From the NCBI GenBank assembly GCA_963576475.1, contig OY754982.1, positions 3,213,201 to 3,277,200 on the forward strand: DNA of 64,000 nucleotides. Direction: 5' to 3'. The notes beneath the pieces were generated by a model. That model was not told the origin of the DNA and ran no database searches. It worked only from the letters and a program-made list of their open reading frames with translations. Within the stretch, counting starts at the first letter, position 1. Every line of letters begins with the position of its first letter. Shown piece by piece: positions 33,957 to 46,044 of the stretch. The DNA is from Molanna angustata (lineage: Eukaryota; Arthropoda; Insecta; Trichoptera; Molannidae). The translations under genes and the position numbers were made by a program.

Positions 33957-34437
33957 CTGAAATCAAATAAATCGTTTTTCAAAACATTTTAAACAGATAG
34001 GTTAGGAGAGATAGAAGAAGTATTTCCAAATTCATACGGATTCGATTAGCAAGGACACTTGTTTTCTCCAATTGCCAAGAGAAATGGAGGACTACAATAT
34101 ACATCATGATGACGAGGAGAGAAGCCACGATTTTAAACATAAAATTAAAAACTAGATTCCCTGAAGGTTTAAAAACATAGAGAGAAAATCCGTCGTTGTA
34201 TTCAGATAAATAATCGACTTGAATATGTATGAGCATTGCTCGTATGAAATAAAAAAAAACAAATAAGCATGAAATCGATTAAACAGTTAAGGATGTAAAC
34301 ACGTCAGATACTTAATTATATGATTCATACCTGGGCAAATAGACAAAACAATGGATTACAGCGAAATTCGTAGTAAACATTCTGGATATGATCCCGTTTA
34401 AAGTAAATTTATTGTTTTTTAATTATCTCAAATGAGA

Positions 34438-34575
34438 CGAAGTTGGAATATTTAGTGTAGGAGAACCGGGAAATCAAGGCACCTACAGGGCTTACGACCT
34501 GTCATCTGCCTTCGTTTCCCGGTTCTCCTACAGTAAATATTCCAACTTCGTCTCTATTGAGATAATTAAAAATCT
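34438..34575. repeat. Inverted pair of family T ends
   Basis: GAGACGAAGTTGGAATATTT...GGAGAACCGGGAAATCAAGG on the left is mirrored by CGTTTCCCGGTTCTCCTACA...CCAACTTCGTCTC on the right, giving a palindrome of about 120 bases. One arm equals the 3' half of the family T copy at 31625-31775, so this is a head-to-head duplication or a foldback derivative. Confidence 0.75.
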
Positions 34576-34819
34576 GTTAAAAAATATCTTCGACTCCCGA
34601 CAGGGAAAAAAATCCAATGTTTGCGCATATGATATAATAAAAATATTCGATTAAATTTATTGTATTTATAAAAAAATATTCACAGCGTGTAGGTAGACTC
34701 ACCTACTTACTTTCTAAATCGATTTTTTATTTACCATCACGCAATTTCAGATCTTTGTTTTTGTTCTATGTCGACCGACGTTACACAAAATACTCACAAA
34801 ACAATTATATTAGAAGGAG

Positions 34820-35060
34820 TTGTCCCAACTACAATATATTCGATTTAATACTAATTTAGATGGGTCGATGGCCCAACTACAATACATCGATTTAATAATA
34901 ATTTAGATGGGTCGATGGCAGAGCGGTTAGCGCGCTGGGTTAGTAATCCAGTGGTCGCGAGTTCGAATCCTGCCTCGACCGATTTCGTTCACCTATAGCA
35001 CAAGCATTTATTTGCTTATTTTAGGGAACGTAGGAAGATGTATATGTACTTGTTTTACAA
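34820..35060 (+). mobile_element. tRNA-Thr-like SINE (anticodon AGT)
   Basis: A clover-leaf can be drawn from about 34912 to 34980. The acceptor pairs GGTCGA with TCGACC, and the anticodon stem CTGGG/TCCAG encloses TTAGTAA with AGT in the anticodon position. The T-loop is TTCGAAT. The T-stem and D-stem contain mismatches, and the leader AATTTAGATGGGTCGATGG is duplicated at 34854-34872 and 34904-34922. I favour a tRNA-derived SINE or tRNA pseudogene over a working tRNA, but cannot exclude the latter. Confidence 0.5.
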
Positions 35061-35269
35061 GGACATATTCATTTAAAAAAAAAATGCATAAATCACAAGC
35101 AGATTTCAAAACATACATATTACAACAATTTCATAAATAAAACATACTAAAATTATGTTCATAAATAATCTGTCTCGCATAAATACATACATACTCGTAC
35201 AACATAACAAATAAATAACACATACATTCATACAATATAACACATATACACATACATAATAATAATACC

Positions 35270-35420
35270 GAACATGAAAAAAATAACAAATGTTTAATTA
35301 TCATTATAATTAACAATGGTTTAACTATCATTAAATTAACAATGGTTTAATTATCATTAAAAATCATAATGGTTTAATTTATAATTAAAATTAACAATAG
35401 TTTAGTTACCAATTTCATAA
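35270..35420 (+). repeat. Diverged TAACAATGGTTTAAT tandem repeat
   Basis: TTAACAATGGTTTAA(C/T)TATCATTAAAAT recurs about five times with roughly 25-30 base spacing. Further copies occur at 35860-35910. Confidence 0.6.
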
Positions 35421-35509
35421 AAAAATCTTACATAAATCGTTCAACATCCAATTACAACAAATTAAATAATTCGCAAACCCTGGACATTTTTCATGATAGC
35501 TTTGGTAAA

Positions 35510-35830
35510 TTTAGGTCCCGGGTGGGGCTGTTGTTGGTGTGATATATTGGGGCGAAATTGAAAATCTTCGAGGATACTCTATTCCTCTATCCCCTCTCCC
35601 TTCCTGTTCTATAGAGGTTTGTACGCCAAATTCTTAATGGATAAGTATTTTTTTTTGTTTTTCATATTTTGTATTGTAAAGATCATTCATATTATCTAGC
35701 CATTAGTTTGATTGTATAAAAAAGCATAAGAGAACTTAACTGGTTTTGTATATTATATATTGTTTTTTTGTTTTCACACAAGCTGTTTATAACTGTATGT
35801 TCCCAGAATTAAATAAAATAAAAAAATAAA
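35510..35830 (+). mobile_element. Probable LINE 3' UTR
   Basis: A pyrimidine-rich segment (TATCCCCTCTCCCTTCCTGT), a long AT-rich stretch and an AATAAAATAAAAAAAT tail have the layout of the 3' UTR of the CR1-like LINE at 48919-49280. No coding sequence remains. Confidence 0.45.
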
Positions 35831-36172
35831 TTAAATAAAATCATTAAAATTAAAAAAGGTCTAATAATCATTAAAATTAACAATGGTTTAATCAACATTA
35901 ATATTAATTATCATGAAAATTGTCAGTTTGGATATATATGATTGTCAACTAGAATTATGAAAAAAATATACATAATATATAATTTTAATTCAATTTTTTC
36001 GTAAACACGACACCTATTCAGCGATATCGCTCTATGCTGAGCATCGTTAGAATGGTGATGAACAATAGTGACGAAGACCATCTATATAAGAGACAGTTCT
36101 AAACATTAAAAAAAAATAGCAAATAAATAAATGCTTATTATTAGTGTAAACATATATGAATACGCGTTCTCA

Positions 36173-36444
36173 TCTTTATATATATAATTCTTCCGTACGT
36201 GTGTATGTCACTGAACTCCTCCTAAACGGCTGAACAGATTTTGATGAAACTTTTTGTGTGTGTTTATGTTAGTCCCTGAATGGATTAGATTCACAAAAAG
36301 GAATTTAATAAAAGAATTACAAAAATGGGAATCGTTATAAATATTTTCGGAATACGCATTTTGAATAGTGGGAACATTGGCATCCAATATGTCATAATAT
36401 TATTAGAGAGAGAGAGAGAGGACAACGTCTGTCGGGTCCGCTAG
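36173..36444 (+). mobile_element. Short non-autonomous Helitron
   Basis: It starts TCTTTATATATATAATTCTT and has TGTGTATGTCACTGAACTCC and AACGGCTGAACAGATTTTGA near the 5' end. It ends ACGTCTGTCGGGTCCGCTAG. The 5' TC, the 3' CTAG and the insertion between A (36172) and T (36445) fit Helitrons, and the sequence resembles those widespread in Lepidoptera. No Rep/helicase frame is present. Confidence 0.75.
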
Positions 36445-36904
36445 TTATTTATATATATTTACTAAAAGTACAATACACCAACTGGTTACTCCAGAATCGT
36501 CTTCTGCTACTTCCCCATCTTGTTATGTCCTCGAAACCGCATATAGACCTGATAGTCTCATTTATAATGACTAGACATTAATCTTCAAAAAAGATGTCTT
36601 TATTCACACAACAACAAAAAAAAACACTCATTTTCAAGGGGATACTAATAAATTATTTCAAAGTTTAAGGTTTGCCTTTATAAAAACGGCTGTTTATTAA
36701 AAGCTTAGTAAATTAAGTTTAATTTTATTAAGCGGTTTAGTGAATAATGGACACCGAAATACGTTTTACATGTTCTACGACTGGGTTAAACTCATGGTTT
36801 AGGAATATTTATGTTTTCCCAAATATTTACGAAAATAACTTTTTGCCGAAGTCGTTGAATTTTATTCCTAATGTTGGCAAAATATATACATATATTACTA
36901 AGTT

Positions 36905-37010
36905 CCTACAATGATGACCCAATTGACTACAGACACTACGATCCTGGATTCGATTCCCAGCGGAGTTGCAGTTTTTCGCTGTTTTTTCTCAGTTTGGATT
37001 TGTGAGCCGA
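36905..37010 (+). mobile_element. Degenerate tRNA-like SINE
   Basis: GATCCTGGATTCGATTCCCA is B-box-like, followed by GCGGAGTTGCAGTTTTTCGC and TTCTCAGTTTGGATTTGTGA. The layout recalls SINE family B (55846-56060), but the head is poorly conserved. Confidence 0.4.
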
Positions 37011-37029
37011 TTTGTGAAACAAACAGGTA

Positions 37030-37215
37030 GAAGAAGCGTAGGGAGACCTTCATAAACTACGATGGTTGGACGGCGTTGTCGCGGATTATCTGCTGCAGAC
37101 TATGGGGCAGCAGAACTGGAATGTGGCAGCTAACGTATGGAGAAGATTTTTGGAGACAACATATTAAACCCATCAAGGGTTGTGACGCTGAGGATGATGT
37201 TCTGTATTGTTGTTT
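37030..37215 (+). mobile_element. LINE 3' end relic
   Basis: A frame reads WLDGVVADYLLQTMGQQNWN followed by VAANVWRRFLETTY and stops. This is the 'R.LDGVVADL..MG..NW..AA.DR..WR' C-terminus of RTE-like LINEs. Confidence 0.55.
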
Positions 37216-37323
37216 ATGCACTATGGTACCGAGATTGCTAATCTAGAGGGCTCCATAAGCTACTTTTCGTGATATGCATTATTTTATTAAGTCAGGATCT
37301 ACAAGACTTGCATAAGACCAATC

Positions 37324-37677
37324 ATGACATACGCCATAGAGACAAGAGATGACACCACCCGCACAAAAAGTCTCCTTAGAACCACGGAGATGAAGACTCT
37401 ACGGTACATAGCAAGAGTAACCCTCCGTGATCAAATGAGGAGCTCTAAAATAAGGAAAATTTGTGATTTTGAGGACGTAGTGCGATGGAGTAGAACAAGA
37501 AGACGTTTCTGGAGAGATCACGTGGGGAGAGTAAGCTCAGACCGAGTAGTGAGGATATCAGTTGATGAACATCCTACAGGTAGCAGACCTCCAGGAAGAC
37601 CGCCCAAACAATGGAGGGACAGCTGGACGTCGCAGGAGGAGCAGGTGCCGAGAACTACAGGACATAGTCCTAGCTGA
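37324..37677 (+). mobile_element. RTE-type LINE 3' coding fragment
   Basis: An open frame reads MTYAIETRDDTTRTKSLLRT, TEMKTLRYIARVTLRDQMRS, VVRWSRTRRRFWRDHVGRVS and GSRPPGRPPKQWRDSW. The same family is found on the opposite strand at 63349-63627 (TEMKTLSTISGR and RPPGRPSKRW). Only the part after the reverse transcriptase remains. Confidence 0.75.
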
Positions 37678-38054
37678 CGTAGAAGAAGAAGAAGATCATT
37701 ATTTTTCTTGTCGCTCACTAAGCGCTGTGTGAAGGGGCCGTTAACAGTTTCCATATGCGGAGCGGGTGGTGGTGGTGGGAGTAGCAACCTATAATATGTA
37801 GGTACAAACATTCTCATACATTCCATAAATTCATATATTATGGAATCAATTAAGCTTCTGCTATAGGCGAAGGAAATCGGTCGTGGCAGCATGGGTAAGT
37901 TTTGAACTCTCCATCACTAGATAACCTTTTTTTTAATTTATTTTGTATATAGGTATAAAAGAATTACAATAATATTTTCCCGCCAAACTGCATTGCATTT
38001 TTTTATGATGTCTACTTATCAAAAATATAATTAAAAAAAAAAATAGATACATAC

Positions 38055-38359
38055 TTCTGCCAGAACATTCGTATCTTTATCGAGGCGAACTGCCTTCTCG
38101 AAGATTCTATACAATCTTTCATCCATATTTGGCCAGTTGACATCTCCGTTCACATGCACTTCCTTCCAATTTCTCGCTGGTAGATTCTGAAGGTTGTAGG
38201 TGGCACTCCTGAGATCACAGGGCATCTTCAAATTGTATAGATCATTGATAATTGTGACATCCTGGAGATTTATGTTGGAGTTGATATAAACTTCCGGTTC
38301 AGCGATGCTGATAAAATTGTCAGTTCTGATTCCATTTATAGAGTTCACAATCAGGTTGT
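38055..38359 (-). CDS. Host gene exon D3
   Basis: This 305-base exon is preceded by the acceptor AATATTTCAG and followed by the donor GTATGT on the minus strand. It begins with two bases (AC) that complete a GAC codon with the last G of the exon at 59314-59664. It then encodes 101 residues from NLIVNSINGIRTDNFISIAE to DKDTNVLAE and ends in phase 0. Segments such as 'VHVNGDVNW' and 'NLIVNSINGI' echo 'VHMDKALVKGNLFVN' and 'FGDINV' in the other exons. This suggests a repeated beta-rich extracellular-type domain, an inference from pattern only. Confidence 0.8.
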
Positions 38360-38439
38360 CTGAAATATTATTAAAACATGGTCATATTTTTATTTCAAAC
38401 TACAAATATACAGTGGTATCCCATGATGTTAGCAGGAAT

Positions 38440-38590
38440 AACATAACTTTCCTTGCACCCTGCGCAAGTGGCGAGTTTATTGCCATATATGGTAAAACCT
38501 TTTTGAGCAAATGAGCAAAATGGTGGGCTTATTGCCAGATGACAATATTTTCCAACCAACCATATTCATTTGGTGAAGAATATTGTATTT
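38440..38590 (-). mobile_element. SINE family A tail, reverse copies
   Basis: CACCCTGCGCAAGTGGCGAG followed by TTTATTGCCATATATGG is the reverse complement of the tail of the family A SINE at 18900-18950. A second, diverged piece (GTGGGCTTATTGCCAGATGA) follows at about 38522. Confidence 0.55.
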
Positions 38591-38599
38591 ATAATACGT

Positions 38600-41430
38600 A
38601 CCTACATTTTTAGGAATACAACAAATAATAAAAATATAATGACATAATATAAAACAAAACAACAAAGAAACGGAGGGGACAGGAGAGGGGGGGGGGACAA
38701 GGATAAAATAAGGAGACAAATTTAAGTGTTATGTGTAAGGAAATGATCCCTCAGATTTCTTTTGAAAGCGGGAAGTGTTAATGAAACTCGAAGTTGCGAT
38801 GGGATGTGATTCCAAAGTTCTATCTATGTATAATCTACGTGAATTATACTGAAATATTGACGAAACACGAGTTAATTATAAATTTATAATGTACTTGACA
38901 GGCGGTTGTATTTGATGTTTGTATAATGTTATGAATTCATTCTTGTATTAATTTCAAAAACGTCCATTATATTTAGTTGTGAAACTATGATCTCGTTACG
39001 GTTTGATGACTTAATTATGGCCCCATCAAATGTTGAAGTGACAATGTTAATTGAGTGAATTATAATTACGCTTGTCATTATAGTAATATTTTGGAAAAAT
39101 CCAATTTGATGGCAAAACTCAAACTGATAAAATAGTAGGTATGCGTCGATAATTTTGATTTACGCGATTTAGTTGTTAGCGACTCTTAACATTTACTGGG
39201 ATAGTATGTCACATAGATAGTGTGGAGACATTGCGTCCGATTTTATAACTTTTCAAGAACGTTTCGGTTAAAAAAAGTGCGATCTTATTCCAATTAGTCC
39301 AAGTTAATAATATTATATAACGCTGAAATAGGGAAGTTCCAATTTAAGATCTTTCGTACTCCATGTAAGTCACGAATTAGTTTAATTCCCTGTTCTAAAA
39401 CCAAATTTTAGTCGAATCAGCTGTCAAAGGGTTCCAATTTTAGTTCATACCTAATTGGAAACTTACTAGTTATTTTCACAGTATCTGGGATATTTTAGTC
39501 AAACTGAAAACATCAGTTGCTTACGGAAATAAATAAAACGGAAATAAATAGATAAATAACACTTGTTGCATTATGTTGAAAATAAAAATCAAAAAATATT
39601 AGTGCAGATCAATGAAATTTTAGGTAACACGACATAAAATAAATGAACATGAGCAAATAGTGTGTATGCACGCGTAGTCTGTGCCATAGACGATTTCAAT
39701 TCAAATTATCATCTATGGTATGATAATTTTGTAGATTTTAGTTTTCGGAACGACGTCATTTACAGAATACGAAATTAAGTTCAAATAACCAAAATTCTAA
39801 AATTTTAGAACGTTCCAATTTTAGTTCAAAATGCCACTGAATTTAGACCACGTAGTGATGGTTGGACTACAATGGCCATAACTGTTAACAGCTAGTGAAA
39901 TCTTATAACAGAGAACACCATGAAATAACTAGTTGGAATACTGAAAGTATAACTGTATATATGAAATTACACGATTCAAAAGGAAAATTGATACTGTGAC
40001 GCAGAATGCAAAATTGGATAAACTGGTTGTTTTTTGTTAATATTAAATTCGCTTCATACATTTGAATAATTGATCTTGTACATTTAATAAAAATAATAAA
40101 ACTGCTTATAATATTGATATGAAAAGATGAGGTCGATGAAAAATATAGGAACTACATAATCTTACAAAGACAATATTTAATTTAACGATGGAATTATGAA
40201 TAAAAAAAACAATAGAAAATATTGAAGATTAATCTATGCCAGAATAAAAATAATTTGTTAGAACTCGATTTTGTCTACCAAACGTGACTAGAGGAATAAA
40301 AACATGATTGAATGAATTAACATAAGAATTTTTCACAATTCGCAGTACAGTTGCGACAAAAAAAATATTACTTAAGGCAATCAAAATTGTAAAGCCGCTG
40401 GAACGTTGGCGAGGTATTGTTAAAGCCGATCAACTTTCTGAGTGTCTTACAAAAAACTGATATTTGCGAATCTCGAAGACGCTGAAACAAGAGAATATTG
40501 TTGAAGAAGAGCCAGAGTAATTACCTTAGATTAGGCGTATATTTATTCCTTCATTTTATTACGTTGATTAAAATGACCTGTGACACGATAAGTTCTCTCC
40601 AGTAACGCCGTGAAACCTTACCCTCAATATTCTGAATTGATTAAACCTGTGAGAGGAGGTGACAGGATGTCATGTAAATTTCAATAAGTAACCTTTGAAT
40701 GCCTTTCGATCCTGATGGGGTGTGCCAACGAACACATTTTGGGATCATTGCCGGTCGCCCGTGCGTTGATTCAATTAACATTATTATTATAGGAACAATG
40801 TCGGGATCTTCAACAAATGCCTGGATGTGGTCTTTGGGTCCCTCCTACTAAATAATGCAGAGATAGTGAAAACGGGTTTACTCTATAAAGCCGCTGGTGT
40901 AAACAGAACGCTGCACGATCGACTCTTTACATAGAAATTCCGGCGAGATTTACAACATAAGCGTTCCCCATCGCATAAGCCAATGCAGTGTTCAAAATAG
41001 AACATAAGTTGTAAATAATTGAGAGTAAATATTGAGTCATAACTATATGTGCTTTGAGAATTACACAATTGATCTTATTTTGAACAATATTTCTAACAAT
41101 TTTATGAATATAAGAACATCATATTCGTTTAACAAAAAGATTTAACATAAACGTTAAAAAATAAATAAAAAAATGAGAACACCTCTTTTTATTTTTTTTT
41201 CGCGTTGATGGAACAATTAAAGTAAAATAAAACTGAATATCAAATGAATCAAGCTTAAAACAGTTTTAACGTGCATCGTTATTGGCTATAAATAAATTCT
41301 GAATGTATAAGAGCTGTAACTATTTGGTACTTTAGTTAAAAATCGATTGCAAAATATAAGTACAGACAAGCGAAGGGTGTTTATAAGTAGCAAAAGTTTC
41401 ACTTTTATTTTTTTCCAAATCTAGTCAGCC
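38600..41430. other. Intronic stretch, nothing recognised
   Basis: This is intronic AT-rich DNA. GC-richer patches at 40390-40530 and 40560-40860 have no open frame of note and may be old elements. GTTCCAATTTTAGTTCA occurs twice (about 39432 and 39815). Confidence 0.4.
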
Positions 41431-42515
41431 TCAGAATTTTTACTATCCACTACCAACTATGGAATAGTGGAGAGTCATGATTTCACAATTTTTAAGCATA
41501 TTTTTTTACGTCAATTTCTCAATGGGTATCATGTAGAGAGTGCATACTTTGAGTTTCATCGTGATGTTTTTGTGTGTATGCCGTATTCCGTATGACGTAT
41601 GCCGTACACAAATTTGAAAATTTGTGTCCTCTGTACAGCCCAAACCAAAAGACTGATGAACTTCATATTGATACCATATGTGTGAAGTACATAAACTTAG
41701 AGCTGATTAGTTTTCCATAGACAACGGTTAATTATTTCTCTATGATTTCATCTGTTAAAACTTTAAAAATGCTCTCACGATCTGGAAATTTGGGATATTT
41801 TCATTTTGTTTGAATTATTTCTGCAAAAATATGAATTTTCACAAAACTGCAAATTCAGAGTTTGCCAACCTTAAAAGAAAAATATAATATCCTTTCAATA
41901 ATTATGTTTCTATTAATCGATATTTTGTATGAAAAATATATATGAGAATTTTTTGTTTGGCTTGAAATATTTTAATTTTTACTCTCCACACTATGGAATA
42001 GGGGAGAGTCATGATTTCGCAAAATTTAAGCGTATTTTTTTACATCAATTTCTCAACGGGTATCATGTAGAGAATGCACACGATGAGTTTCGTCGTGATG
42101 TGTTTGTGTGTATGGCGTATACGCTGTACGCCGTAGCATTTATCTTTTTTGTGTCCTTTCTACAGCCCAAACTATAAGTCCGATCGACTTCATATTAACA
42201 TCATATGTGTAAAGTGCAAATACCTAGAGCTGATTAGTTTTCCATAGACAACTCTTAGAACTGATAAGCTTTTCATAGATATCATAAAATTTCTTCATAT
42301 GATATCACGTGTCAAAATTGTCAAAATGCTCTAACGCTCTTTGAAACAAAATTTAAACAAAACAAAATTCCTGGTAGTAAAATTTAGAATGAATAAAATA
42401 TTTCATATAACATAAGCATATTTTACCATATTGAGATTGTCAATATTTGAAGAAGAAAAAATAAACGCTTTCTATAGTGTGGAGAGTTTAGTGTTGGCCA
42501 CAACCCACTCGTTTT
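41431..42515 (+). repeat. Two tandem copies of repeat family S
   Basis: Copy one starts near 41431 and copy two near 41975. Both begin AATTTTTACT.TCCAC..CTATGGAATA and share GAGAGTCATGATTTC and GGGTATCATGTAGAGA. Copy two ends GTGTTGGCCACAACCCACTC, as does the copy at 2947-3502. Copy one lacks that end. Confidence 0.7.
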
Positions 42516-42562
42516 TTTTAATATTGAACAAAAATTCAAAAAAGTGCTTGTGATTCCAAAAG

Positions 42563-42706
42563 TTTTTGCGTTGATAATGATAACATCGAGAATGTTGAGT
42601 ATTAAATTTTTTGCGTTGAAAATGATAACATCGAGAATGTTGAGTATTCAAGTTTTCGCGTTGATAATGATAACATCGAGAATGTTGAGTATTAAAATTT
42701 TAAGTG
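42563..42706 (+). repeat. 45-bp tandem repeat, three copies
   Basis: GCGTTGATAATGATAACATC followed by GAGAATGTTGAGTATT appears three times at 45-base spacing. The 15-residue repeated open frame is an artefact. Confidence 0.85.
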
Positions 42707-43293
42707 GCGACAGGGTCGTAACGTTTGGCGGTTGCAACAAAGAAATATACTTATCTAACCTAACCAAACCTAACTTAACTTATGCGAAGACAAAGAATAT
42801 GTCAATTTATTACTTACCTTACCAGTCGTCGTCCTCAATGCTGAGGGTCGTGGCCATCATGTACTCTGTTGCGGACCATTGCTCTCCAGGTCGTCCTGTC
42901 TGTTGCCATATGTACGGCTCTATGGAGTGTCGAGGCAGGGATATTTTGTTTTATTTGGTTGGACCAGCGCATCGGCGATCTACCTCTCGGTCTTGTTCCC
43001 GGCGCTTTTCTGACCATAATCAGCTTTTCAAGGCTGTCTTCCCCTCTACGAGCTATGTGACCAAAAAACTTAAGTATTCGTTCCAGACATAGAGACGACA
43101 ATCTCACTGTGATGCGCAGTTCTTGAAAAATGGAGATGTTTGTTCTTCTTGCTGTCCAGGGAATTTTCAGCATTCTTCTCCAGCACCACATTTCGAACGC
43201 GTCTATTCTGTCTCTATCTCTGGCCCGCAAAGTCCATGATTCTACTCCATAAAAGAAAATGGAGAACACGAGTGTGTGTACAATCTTCATCTT

Positions 43294-43960
43294 TTGGGGG
43301 TAAGAAGTATTGTGGTATGTAGAGCTTGCCAAAGTGCCAGAGTGGTCACTTGGTTAGAAGCGATTGCATACCAGCGTGAGCTGATATGCAAGCCTGTAAT
43401 TGAGGTGGTAAGGTCGGTCAGTTGGACGTGTAGGTATTACCTGTTTGTCCGCCTTTAGCTACATACAACCCAAATGATATCTCAACCGCTTGGTTCGAAC
43501 CTGGTGGCGGTCTGTTCGGATAGTCCCGACAGCTGAGCCACAGATTGATCGACCAAGCAACTGTGATACCGTATACAATAGATTAAATATTATTATCAAA
43601 TATTACTCAGGTAGGAATGGTTGACAGATTGAAAGATATAACAGGAAATTTGACTTACTCTTTTATTTATCAAGATGATGATTACAATTGATGTTTACTA
43701 ATATTACTTGGTACAGAAATGTCGAGTTATTATTTAATGAATATAAATGTAAATTTAAAACGCGGACGATTTGAACGACGACGAGCGGTCGGGCAGCGTG
43801 ATGCCTAGCTTCGAGATCTGGATAAGCGGAATGGTCTGGGCGCGCTGTGCTTCCCCTTAAATAGGAGACGGGCTGTGAATACGGCGCAGGGCAAGATGGC
43901 GCCTGCCGAAGTACTCAGCGCAGCGAAGCACTGCGCGGCGCAATTGGCGCAATCGCCACA
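43294..43960 (-). repeat. 3' LTR of the pol-less element
   Basis: 667 bp. On the minus strand it starts TGTGGCGATTGCGCC and ends CTTACCCCCAA. It contains CCTATTTAAGGGGAAG, a possible TATA-type promoter box. Differences from the other LTR are seen at AAGAAGTATTG versus AGGAAGTGTTG, and at TTTAAAACG versus TTTGAAACG. Confidence 0.9.
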
Positions 43961-44143
43961 GACCCCGCTGGCAGTCGCTTAGACGAAACACGACCCCTCC
44001 TCGAAGTTCAAAGTCCTTACATTGCGTTCTGTGAAAGATAAAAAAAATTTTTAAAGCATTTGATTTGTTATGTTATTTTGCATAGGGTTTTCTTTTGAAC
44101 CGCTATGTACATGTTATGTAATGCATTTCTATATGAAAAGTAG

Positions 44144-44288
44144 TCTTTTCTAATACACAGTAATGTAATTATTTAAATACAGCTTAATCTATACATATAT
44201 AAAGTTAATCATATTATAAGTATAAATTTGTTTTAGTACAAGGTAATCTTTTCTAATACACAGTTATGTAATTATATAAATACAACTT
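44144..44288 (+). repeat. 103-bp tandem duplication, LINE target
   Basis: TCTTTTCTAATACACAGT starts units at 44144 and 44247. The second unit is cut by the LINE at 44288 and resumes at 49281 with CAACTTAATCTATACATATA. The pre-insertion locus was therefore a two-copy tandem repeat. Confidence 0.8.
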
Positions 44289-44686
44289 CACTTCTGTCAA
44301 AACATCATAGTAGTGCACACGTTTTTTTTTCTTTGCTGTTATTTAAAATTGCTAAAGACTGTTAAAAGTGAGTGTATTGTTTATAAAATTGCATGTTTTT
44401 GTTTATAAAGGAATTATTGTTGTTAATTCTATATTAATTTACTTTTTATCAGTGAGAATACAGTTAATATTTCATCATATAAATTATACAGTGTCAGTTC
44501 TAACAAAGATTGATAAAATACAACAATAATCGCACCTACATAACAGGTACCTACAGCACTTTAGCATTCAACCAGACGGATACAGTGGCGTCCCTATTGT
44601 GGGCAATTCACTAGTACTATTATTATTATATATACCGGGAATCTATATTATATTATACACGCATATTGGGAGAATATAAATACACA

Positions 44687-45661
44687 ATGTCCAGTACGTG
44701 CCTTGTATGCAAAAAGTCTGTTACAACCGGAACATACTATACTTGTTCAGTGTGCAAAGGCACAAATCATTTCGTGTGCGGAGATTTGCCAGAGGCTGCT
44801 TACAAAAAACTGTCTGTCGAGCGCCGCAATAAGGTAAAGTGCACTGACTGTATATCTGGTATCTCACGGGACAAGTGCACTGTGACTGACAGTGAACATA
44901 CATCAGGGATGATCAACAGTGAGGAAGCCAAGTCCATACTAAGTGAAATAAAAAATATCCGTTTAGACCTGACCGAATTACGGACTTTAAAAAGCGACAT
45001 CCATTCCATGCGAGATGAACTGGTCAACATGAAGGAGAGCATGTCATTTATGAATGAGAAATTTAATGCCATAGAGGCAAAACTTGTTGCGCAAGAAAAC
45101 AAAATAAATAACTTTGATGGCCTACATGCGAAAATTGAAGAACTGCAAAAACAAATCAACAATATACAGCATTTCTCTGACAAGCAGTCTCAATGGTCAC
45201 GGCGGAACAATATTGAAATCCAAGGAATAGCCCAGAAAAATGGGGAAAATATAATTGAAATCGTGCAAAAGATAGCCAATACAATTAATTTTCCTCTTCA
45301 AAATGAGGATATAGATTACTCTTCCAGAATACCTTCATCACAGCCAAGCAAACCAAAACCCATCGTTATCAAATTTATTAGACAACTAACGAGAGATGGA
45401 TTCTTGGCTGCCGTCAGGAAACGACGAGGTTTGACTACATCTGACATCGGATTACAGGGAGCTCCCGCATCAATTTACTGTAATGAACACCTTACACCTC
45501 TGAAGAAAAAGCTCCTCTTTGAAAGTAAAGTCATCGCACGGGAAAAAGGATACAAGTTCTGCTGGACCCGAAATGGAAACATCTTCATGAGATGTAACAC
45601 AACATCTCCAGTGATAAATATAGTTAATATTAGTGACCTTGACAAATTTCGTGCCAACTGA
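44687..45661 (+). CDS. LINE ORF1 (PHD finger, coiled coil, RRM-like)
   Basis: ORF1 encodes a 324-residue RNA-binding protein of the LINE particle. The ATG at 44687 begins MSSTCLVCKK, and upstream codons in frame have no other ATG. Residues 5-55 contain C5, C8, C20, C23, H28, C31, C52 and C55, a C4HC3 PHD-like zinc finger. Residues of about 80-170 have heptad-like Leu/Ile/Met spacing (IRLDLTELRTLKSDIHSMRD) and should form a coiled coil. The C-terminal third (SQWSRRNNIEIQGI, then KPIVIKFIRQLTRDGFL) looks like the RRM-like transposase 22-type domain. It sits 383 bases upstream of ORF2. Confidence 0.9.
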   Translation: MSSTCLVCKKSVTTGTYYTCSVCKGTNHFVCGDLPEAAYKKLSVERRNKVKCTDCISGISRDKCTVTDSEHTSGMINSEEAKSILSEIKNIRLDLTELRTLKSDIHSMRDELVNMKESMSFMNEKFNAIEAKLVAQENKINNFDGLHAKIEELQKQINNIQHFSDKQSQWSRRNNIEIQGIAQKNGENIIEIVQKIANTINFPLQNEDIDYSSRIPSSQPSKPKPIVIKFIRQLTRDGFLAAVRKRRGLTTSDIGLQGAPASIYCNEHLTPLKKKLLFESKVIAREKGYKFCWTRNGNIFMRCNTTSPVINIVNISDLDKFRAN

Positions 45662-46044
45662 CCATACATACTTACCTACTTATATACATACATCTACAGT
45701 TTTACTTTGTTATTCTATGTACTCTACATTTTTCTCTTTTTTGTTATACTTATATTTTGTATTCCTTTTCCTCCCATATTCCTTCTCCATCAAACTTCTC
45801 ATACCCTTCCTCTTCCTCATCCTGTCACAACCTCAGAGCAATTACTTATGTTACAAGATGTACTGTTAATCTCGCAATATTAACTGAATTAATGTGTCTG
45901 AATTTCTTAGATTTTATTATGCATGGGCAGCTCCTGTTCATCGATAGTTTCAATCTCAACTTGCATCTTGTCATTTTTTTATATTTTGATTCATGTACGT
46001 TTTCGCTACACTTATTTTACATATTCATTATTTCATTTTGATTC

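Larger units (their letters stand above)
33957..38054 (-). other. Intron 3 of the host gene
   Basis: This 4.1-kb intron is bounded by GTATGT at 38054 and TTTCAG at 33957 on the minus strand. It holds a repeat T inverted pair, a tRNA-like SINE, LINE tails and a Helitron, each listed separately. A hydrophobic minus-strand frame at 33979-34236 is inside it and was not accepted as a gene. Confidence 0.7.

Noticed and set aside
33979..34236. Hydrophobic minus-strand frame of 85 codons inside the host-gene intron
   Set aside because: It has one or two possible membrane segments, but no receptor motif, no splice context and no repeat in the window. It is probably chance in AT-rich DNA.
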